From: Mesostigma viride | Taxonomy: Eukaryota; Streptophyta; Mesostigmatophyceae; Mesostigmatales; Mesostigmataceae | DNA length: 64,000 nt | Assembly: GCA_009746045.1 (NCBI GenBank) | Contig: RPFO01000026.1 | Span: 2,416,047-2,480,046 of the forward strand | Direction: 5' to 3' | Shown here: positions 58,201 through 64,000 of the stretch, piece by piece | Position numbering within the stretch: position 1 is the first letter of the stretch | How the letters are laid out: the number at the start of each line of letters is the position of its first letter | The notes under the pieces: generated by a model | What the model saw: only the letters and a program-made list of their open reading frames with translations | What the model was told of the DNA's origin: nothing | Database searches by the model: none | Position numbers and translations under genes: made by a program

Positions 58201-60759
58201 CGCCAGCCAGCCTGTACCATGCATGCATAAAGTCAAACCATGGCACTGAAAACACGAGACTCAATCACATCTGGATTGACTTGAAATAGTCCGCTTTCTA
58301 CCGCCCACCCGGCCGCTCCCACCTATAATGTTAGAATTCCAACCGTAGGCTCACCTGGTCTGGCTGCGACGGCAAGGCAGCGGCGGCGTTGGACATGGCC
58401 GCGGACACCGCGCTGGAGACTGTCTCCCGCACACCTGGTGGTGGTGGGGACCCATGTTAGATGGTGTACACACACATCGACGGCAGGGGTTAGAGGCACC
58501 TAGCAACAAGGATGGCGCGCTGGACACCGTCTCCCGCACGCCTGGCCGTGAGAACCCAAGGATATCAAAGGCATCAGCGAGGCACGAGGAGGCACGGGGC
58601 GTGGCGTGAGGCAAGCGTGGAGTGAGGCAAGCAAACCATTCACTGTATCAACCATGAAATGCTCTGTATGCCGCAGACGTCAACGCTGTCCATGTCATAG
58701 CGGGAGTCCTTGTATATAAATATTGGTATTCACGGCACGACTAGGATTCGGATGTCCTTGTATATAAATATTGGTATTCACGGCACGACAAGGATTCAGA
58801 TGTCCTTGCATATAAATATTGGTATTCACGGCACGACTAGGATTCAGATGTCCTTGTATATAAATATTGGTATTCACGGCACGACTAGGATTCAGATGTC
58901 CTTGTATATAAATATTGGTATTCACGGCACGACTAGGATTCAGATGTCCTTGTGTATAAATATTGGTATTCACGGCACGACTAGGATTCAGATGTCCTTG
59001 TATATAAATATTGTTATTCACGGCACGACTAGGATTCAGATGCAACATGTCTGGCTGAATGAGTGCTCATGGGCGACAAAGTAAACTGTTTTATTGATCT
59101 AGGACACTAGGGTTCGCAAGGGCCATTCTCATGTATATGAGGTGTGTATGAGGGGCTGGATTTCATAGTTCGGGCAGTGCCATGCATCCCATCAAAATGA
59201 TGCGCCCACCATTGCCAGCTCTGTAGTAGTTTAGTAGGGAATAACTATTTAGCTGCTTAGTAGCGACCATGGAATAATGGAGCCAATACGCCATCACGGA
59301 CAACCCCACGTACCCCCGTTGACGTGATGCACCCGCCACGCGCCGACGCACGCCGCCACGCCTGCTAGCGCGCAGACACCCGCCACCGCGGTGGCGCGCA
59401 GCCGCATCCGGCCGGGGTTGGCCGATTCCTTTTGAGGGCGGATCCGGACGGCCTCGCGGACCGACTGGGGGGAGAAGGTGGAGCACGGAGGCAGGGCCAG
59501 TTCAAAGGGGGCCGGGCGAATGACTTAGTTACGAGATTTGCCTAGTTGGGAGGTCAAGAAGCAAAAGGGCGATAACGAAGATAGGAGGGCATTCAGGTTA
59601 GATGACTTTAAGTAGGGTAATATGGGCCCAGCATATGTGTGGTTTGTATTCATGGGGTGATACGAATGGGCATGTGCCAGACGGCAGCTGCATTCCTGGA
59701 CCTAGTAATCACGTCCATAAGAGTAAGCACCTGGCAGTCACCTTGAGCATGTTTGATGATGGCAACGGAAAATGATGTGCAACGGCAGTGCAACGACTCA
59801 GTAGAAGATCTTGAACTTGTGCACTGCAAGGTTAAAAAATGTGCCATGATCATGTGCCAAACTATGTATGCCAAAGGCGGGCCGGGTTTGGTTGTGTGCT
59901 ATCAAGTGTCTGCAACCTGTCTGATTACAAAAATGTTGTTGCATGGTGCGATCTACGTGGTGTTAAGCAAATCATTACGTGTCACGCATGCGGTGTGCAG
60001 ATGTGTGCATCAGTAACATAACCTGCCAGCATGAGCGGAAAAGCACGGCTGACAAACAGCTGTAAAACGGAAAGAGACTCCACTGGAGGGAAGCCTGACT
60101 GATTGGCTTCCCAGCGACAACATGTTGAGTGTCTACTGTAATCGCACCTGTTTGAAATCCTGCAACACCTCCAAAAGTCTACTGCCTGTAAACCAGATCG
60201 TGCCGCGTTGTACTAGCCACCGAAATAGCTGGTTGGCAATCTTGCCATGGAGGCTAATAAAAAAACAATTCCAGGAGGAAAGGGCACTGGGTGCTGGGAA
60301 GAAAGAGGTAATCAAGGGGCATCGGTATCAATGACCGATGGGTTGGTGAGTCACAGAAAATGTCTGCATGTTGACATGTTGCTTTTAGAACTATTGTTGG
60401 AAGGAAACTACGAAATCAAACATATACTACATCTGATGTCCAAAAATGCAGCAGAGAGTAGGGATATCTAGGGTAGGGATATCTACAACAACAAATGCCA
60501 TATAAATAGGACTTGTGATTGCATCCAACTATGCAGCAATCAACCATTTTGAAAACTATCAGGAATGGGAATTGCATCCATGAGGGGCCCACCTTGCGGA
60601 CTGGTCGGGTAAGGATGGGAGGCTGACAAGCTGCTGACGTGATAGTCTACGTACCGGGCCTAATCCCTACAACATCCATGCATCTACCCATGCCATCCTG
60701 ACCTCGGCCTCGATGACGGCGTTAACGCTTCCCACGATATCGCGCTCCGGGGGGGGCAT
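52214..60759 (-). CDS. D-alanyl-D-alanine carboxypeptidase, VanY/peptidase M15B family, with membrane anchor
   Basis: Zinc carboxypeptidase family that trims terminal D-Ala from peptidoglycan peptides. Nine exons: 60759-60703, 59464-59314, 58434-58355, 57546-57479, 56661-56572, 55961-55880, 53807-53717, 52911-52863, 52370-52214; 825 bp, 274 aa, all phases consistent. One hydrophobic segment, residues 43-62 (ATAVAGVCALAGVAACVGAW), predicts a membrane anchor. Then LLGHFRTTEAPEWDL, a helix ending in VPLSGFRSVADQERVFFDIK, the zinc motif SEHHTGYAID (H186, D193), and EPWHWRYVG (E241 general base, H244 ligand). All catalytic residues are intact. The frame is open upstream of the chosen ATG, so a longer N-terminus (transit peptide?) is possible. 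The family is bacterial/cyanobacterial; spliceosomal introns prove a resident nuclear gene. Inference: a role in plastid peptidoglycan. Confidence 0.93.
56014..56078. repeat. 23-bp tandem repeat x 3 (GAGGCAGATGCCATCGTCAT)
   Basis: Three near-perfect units in intron 5 of the carboxypeptidase gene, just upstream (minus sense) of exon 6. Confidence 0.8.
58515..58552 (-). repeat. Echo of carboxypeptidase exon 3 start with acceptor
   Basis: Minus-strand CCAGGCGTGCGGGAGACGGT GTCCAGCGCG copies CCAG|GTGTGCGGGAGACAGT CTCCAGCGCG, the true acceptor and exon 3 start at 58434, about 115 bp upstream in gene sense. Confidence 0.8.
58706..59041. repeat. 48-bp minisatellite x 7
   Basis: Seven nearly identical units containing CCTTGTATATAAATATTGGT and ATTCACGGCACGACTAGGAT. 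Each holds a TATATAAATA, TATA-like by chance or otherwise. Because 48 is a multiple of three, a 120-codon repetitive frame stays open; it is an artefact. In intron 2 of the carboxypeptidase gene. Confidence 0.92.
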
Positions 60760-61690
60760 GATTTCTTCACCGGCGGCTATGACCGAGCATGGTCGAAGAC
60801 GGCGACCTCGTCTTCTAGCAGGAGGCTGAAAATCCCTCGCTGCTATGGGTTCCGTAGTACCAAGGTGTCGTGATCGAGGCGCAATCCGCCTCCCAGGCTC
60901 ACGGCAACACATTGGCAAGCAGACGTCGGCTGCAGTTGATACACCATGGGGAGAGCGAAGAGCATCAACGATGCATGCACACGTGGTGCCAGTGCATATG
61001 TCAATCTGCGCAGTGGCCAGGCACGCTGAACAGGTTTTGGGAAAACAAAAACCGATGCCACATGGTGGAATTGCATGCATATTGAACGGCCCGGAGCACA
61101 CTTACATCCAGCAACAGGCATTGCACGCGCCTTCATCGCACATACGACGGTCACTGCCATGTCGTCAACTTGGAAAATTCGTGAAAACAAGGATTACTAA
61201 CGGGCGTATCACTTTGCAGCCCCCACTAATTCACTGCCTGCGCGGCTGCCCCTTTCAAATGCAGCCGATTTCAAATGATTGAAAAAAAAACAACAGGCTA
61301 CACCGAAATTCGCATAATAACGTCGATATGTCCTTCAGAATGGCCCCGACTCGACGCCGAATGTCAAACTATAGGCCAGTCGAGGGGTCGACGTTTCCGC
61401 GGGGGTGATGGCGTCCGGGGTTTTCAACCGGCGGGGAATCCACCATCGCCACCTGGAATGCCGAAGTCAGTGAAGGTCTAGTTCCAGCACATCGATCGAT
61501 CACGCTCAATGGATTGCTCCCGCGTCAGAAAACGCGCGGGCGACTTGGCTCCCGCAGTCCCGCCCGTTTACGTCGGGTCCATTTCGAACGGTACGTTAAG
61601 TTAATCGTGGTCTCCACAAGTTAAGGTTCTAGAAAAAACGTGGTCGCTGTGGCGGACTACAGTAGAACACGCGAAACTTGGGAAGCAGGC
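60760..61690. other. Upstream region of the carboxypeptidase gene
   Basis: The minus-strand frame of exon 1 stays open to 61101 with an ATG there, so part may be 5' coding or 5' UTR. The Cys/Arg-rich translation does not look like a conserved protein. Nothing else recognised. Confidence 0.4.
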
Positions 61691-61691
61691 T

Positions 61692-61920
61692 TGTGAGTCT
61701 AGGGCTGGGACATCCGCCGCATACCGCACACGAACATGTTCGGGCGAATACCGAACATGTGCGGTGTTCGGGTCGCATAAAATGTTCGGCCGAACATGTG
61801 CTGTTCGGGTTCGGGTCGCCCTGGAAACTTACCGAACATGTTCGTGTCCGTGTTCGGGTCACCCTGGGAACCGGGCGAACATGTTCGCCTTTGACCCGGT
61901 ACCGAACATTTACATACTTT
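61692..61920 (+). mobile_element. hAT-like transposon end with clustered CGAACATGTTCG palindromes
   Basis: CTAGGGCTGGGACATCCG resembles plant hAT termini. It is followed by at least four CGAACATGTTCG-like palindromes and GTTCGGGT words (about 61729, 61752, 61790, 61831, 61876), typical of hAT subterminal repeats. The matching right end was not found, so this is a fragment or a short MITE. It precedes a broken reverse-transcriptase frame. Confidence 0.5.
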
Positions 61921-62173
61921 TCGGTTGTTGTTATTGTTTTCAGCCGAATTTTTCAGTACCAAACCGCAGAACTTTTTACTTATCATTCATTTCAGTACCA
62001 GCCAATGATGAACAAGATAACAAAGTACGAATGTTTATTTCTATCGGTTTCAGTAGTTCAGGAGACAGCTAGCATTTTGCTTTCTTTTGTGACAGTTCAA
62101 TTCAGTTGTCCTCGATGGTGTCCGTATCCTACTCATAAGTGTATCGTTATGAATTGTTCGTGTTCGATGCAAT

Positions 62174-63142
62174 GTGCTCAAGTCCACGGGACTGCATATC
62201 GGCAAAACCAACACCCTACGCTACGCCCTCCCCAACCTGGCTGTGACCTGGGTCAAGCCGGGGGATCACCACCTTTTGCACAATTGTCCCATCGGATGCA
62301 CACCCGAGGGACGCTTGGCTGAACAACGTTCTTTCATGTATGATGAAACCAACCACGTGGGCAAGCTTGCAGGCGTTCTCCTTACCGCAGGGCGCTGGGG
62401 GGCCGTCCACCGCATGAGCCTACGAGGGCGAACCCTGATCGTCAACCAACTGTTGTTCTCTAAGGTCTTGTATTATTGCCAAGCACACCCACCCAATGAT
62501 GCCACCACACAGCTCATCCAACGCCTTGGCAGCAATTTTGTCTGGAAACAGACAGGCTTAATCTCCCACACGGTACACGGATGGATCAACAGAGAGATGT
62601 CCTTCATGTCATGGGTGCACGGGGGCCTCGGGCTCCACAACATACAATGGCGTCTGTGGTCGCTGTATGCTAAACAAGTGATATCCGTTTTTATGGGCGT
62701 TAACACACACCCTGGCTGCATGCTTGCACGTGAAACGCTAGCCTCTCTTTCCACCCATGCTAGTGGCACCTCGTGGCAACTGGGGGCGGGCATACTGGGC
62801 AGCACCCTTATTTCGTACAAAGGACTCCCATGGTACTGGCAGCGCATATGGACAGGTTACAATAAGCTCAAGCCGGGTCGCCTAGTCTTTCCTACTACTC
62901 GAGAGGAGGTGGCGCGGCAGCCACTCTTTTTTAATGACTTAATCACAGACGCTACTAACAAGCCCCTCGGCGCTCTCCACGGACACAACCCGTATGATGG
63001 CTTTCTGCGCGCGTCACCGCCGATTGTCAGGGTGCTGGACCTCTACCTGGGGCACGGCGCTACGTATCGACGGCTCAGCTACGACGAGGTCAGCACTTGG
63101 GTCTCCCACATGCCCTCCCTGCAAGCGTGGCAAACCTTATAA
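62174..63142 (+). pseudogene. Non-LTR retrotransposon (L1-like) reverse transcriptase, C-terminal part
   Basis: About 320 codons. It shows the post-catalytic RT/thumb pattern of L1-type elements: KLAGVLLTAGRWGAVHRMSL, then RGRTLIVNQLLFSKVLYY, and FVWKQ...MSFMSWVHGGLGL (the W...GGLGL motif). The catalytic palm (YADD) is missing upstream, where hAT-like sequence lies. It ends at TAA 63140-63142, but the next frame continues the protein, so a frameshift near 63130 is likely. Dead copy. Confidence 0.8.
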
Positions 63143-63170
63143 GTGCGATACCAGCTGCGTGGCATGCATT

Positions 63171-64000
63171 ATGACTGCCCCACGCAAGCCAATTATAACC
63201 GGCGACTGGGTTAGCTTCTACGCCGACGGAGTCACGCCTGCGTGCAAGGGTTTAGTCGTGACGGTTCTGCCACATGATGGGCTCCAACTACAACTGCTGG
63301 AAGCTATTTCTGGCCACAATGGGTGTCTGTATCAACTATCCACCTTATATGCGTACACGCCATCTTCCCAGTGTCACCGCATACGCGTAGTCCCATGGTC
63401 TGTGCCAAGATCTTGCATGATCCAGCCGGACCCATTATCCCCGGTTGAGAGCATTACATGGCTACACGTGGGCAACACACGGCTCGATCTACTACATCTG
63501 GACCCGGTTGAATTTGGATGGGTCTTAACCAAGGGGGACATCAGAACCAGCAAATGTATCTTTGAGTACACCGCAGATTGGGGTTATGATATCTTGTTGC
63601 ATACGTACCATCAGCCCCATCCGGGCCGAGCCCGCTGGGGAATACATTGGCCGGGCTACACTTGGGTTAAGATGATTACCCTGGCGGTAGACCACCCTCT
63701 CGTGGACCGCAGGGCCACTGATGTACAACATCTTTTGATGCATAGGGCGATAGGGGTCTGCGCTACGCTCCACGAGCGTTTTGGTCATGATGCATCATGC
63801 CTGTGCACGCACCCTAGTGAAACCATTGAGCACAGGTTCTTTTCTGTAATCTCCCAGGGGTTTGGACGTGGCTCATTAACATCTGGGCCGCATGGACGGC
63901 ATCGCCACCCAATCTCCCAATTAGCGTGCGTACCATCATTTTCGGTATTGCTGGCACACCAGGGACCGAGCTTTCAGTTTCCCAAGCAGAATGGATATGG
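63171..64000 (+). pseudogene. Downstream continuation of the L1-like ORF2 with zf-RVT-like zinc knuckle (runs off window)
   Basis: Open from ATG 63171 (and from about 63130 in frame) to the window end with no stop. Near 63730-63850 it reads DVQHLLMHRAIGVCATLHER and CLCTHPSETIEHRFF, like the zf-RVT pattern C-x-C...E-T-x-x-H found after the RT in plant-type LINEs. The frame differs from the preceding RT segment by one shift. Confidence 0.6.

Noticed and set aside
58695-59084. Repetitive ~120-codon frames on both strands
   Set aside because: A 48-bp minisatellite (divisible by three) in a carboxypeptidase intron.
52214-60759. Bacterial contamination or a misassembled bacterial VanY gene
   Set aside because: Eight phase-correct GT-AG introns with long repeat-rich sequence and an exon echo of the same style as neighbouring genes show it is a native nuclear gene.

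Overview
This window is nuclear DNA of a eukaryote with long, repeat-filled spliceosomal introns. It holds five protein genes, every one with introns, plus a zone of nested transposons and satellites. A short plant-type telomere tract, (TTTAGGG)4, a plant-style PPR protein and a VanY-type D-Ala-D-Ala carboxypeptidase with introns together suggest an alga of the green lineage. A large, repeat-rich prasinophyte would fit, but that is inference. No rRNA, intact tRNA gene, CRISPR array or bacterial operon was seen.

Layout: 218-10977 (-) is a coiled-coil protein gene that runs off the left edge. 12142-16333 (+) is isoprenylcysteine carboxyl methyltransferase (ICMT). 16334-19583 is repeat-rich and includes a large inverted repeat. 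19584-30963 (-) is a complete MCM2 replicative helicase gene (15 exons, 900 aa). 31101-31170 is a cluster of E2F-like sites. 31738-40076 (+) is a complete PPR gene (9 exons, 761 aa), head-to-head with MCM2. 40077-52213 holds a perfect 2.46 kb (GATG)n tract, a tRNA-related SINE, a CACTA-like element nested in a TGTCGCG-ended element, and L1-type ORF1 debris. 52214-60759 (-) is the VanY/M15B carboxypeptidase (9 exons, 274 aa, catalytic residues intact). 61690-64000 is the 3' part of a non-LTR retrotransposon with a hAT-like fragment upstream.

The gene models were built by joining exons at GT-AG (twice GC-AG) sites that keep phase. For ICMT, MCM2, PPR and VanY the summed exon lengths are exact multiples of three and the proteins match their families from end to end.

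The most unusual pattern recurs at exon edges in all five genes. Short copies of the last bases of an exon plus its 5' splice site lie downstream in the intron, and copies of the 3' splice site plus the first exon bases lie upstream in the preceding intron. I call these exon-edge echoes. The MCM2 stop-codon region is echoed in its 3' flank as well. They imply that introns here grow by tandem duplications that straddle exon boundaries, leaving arrays of decoy splice sites.
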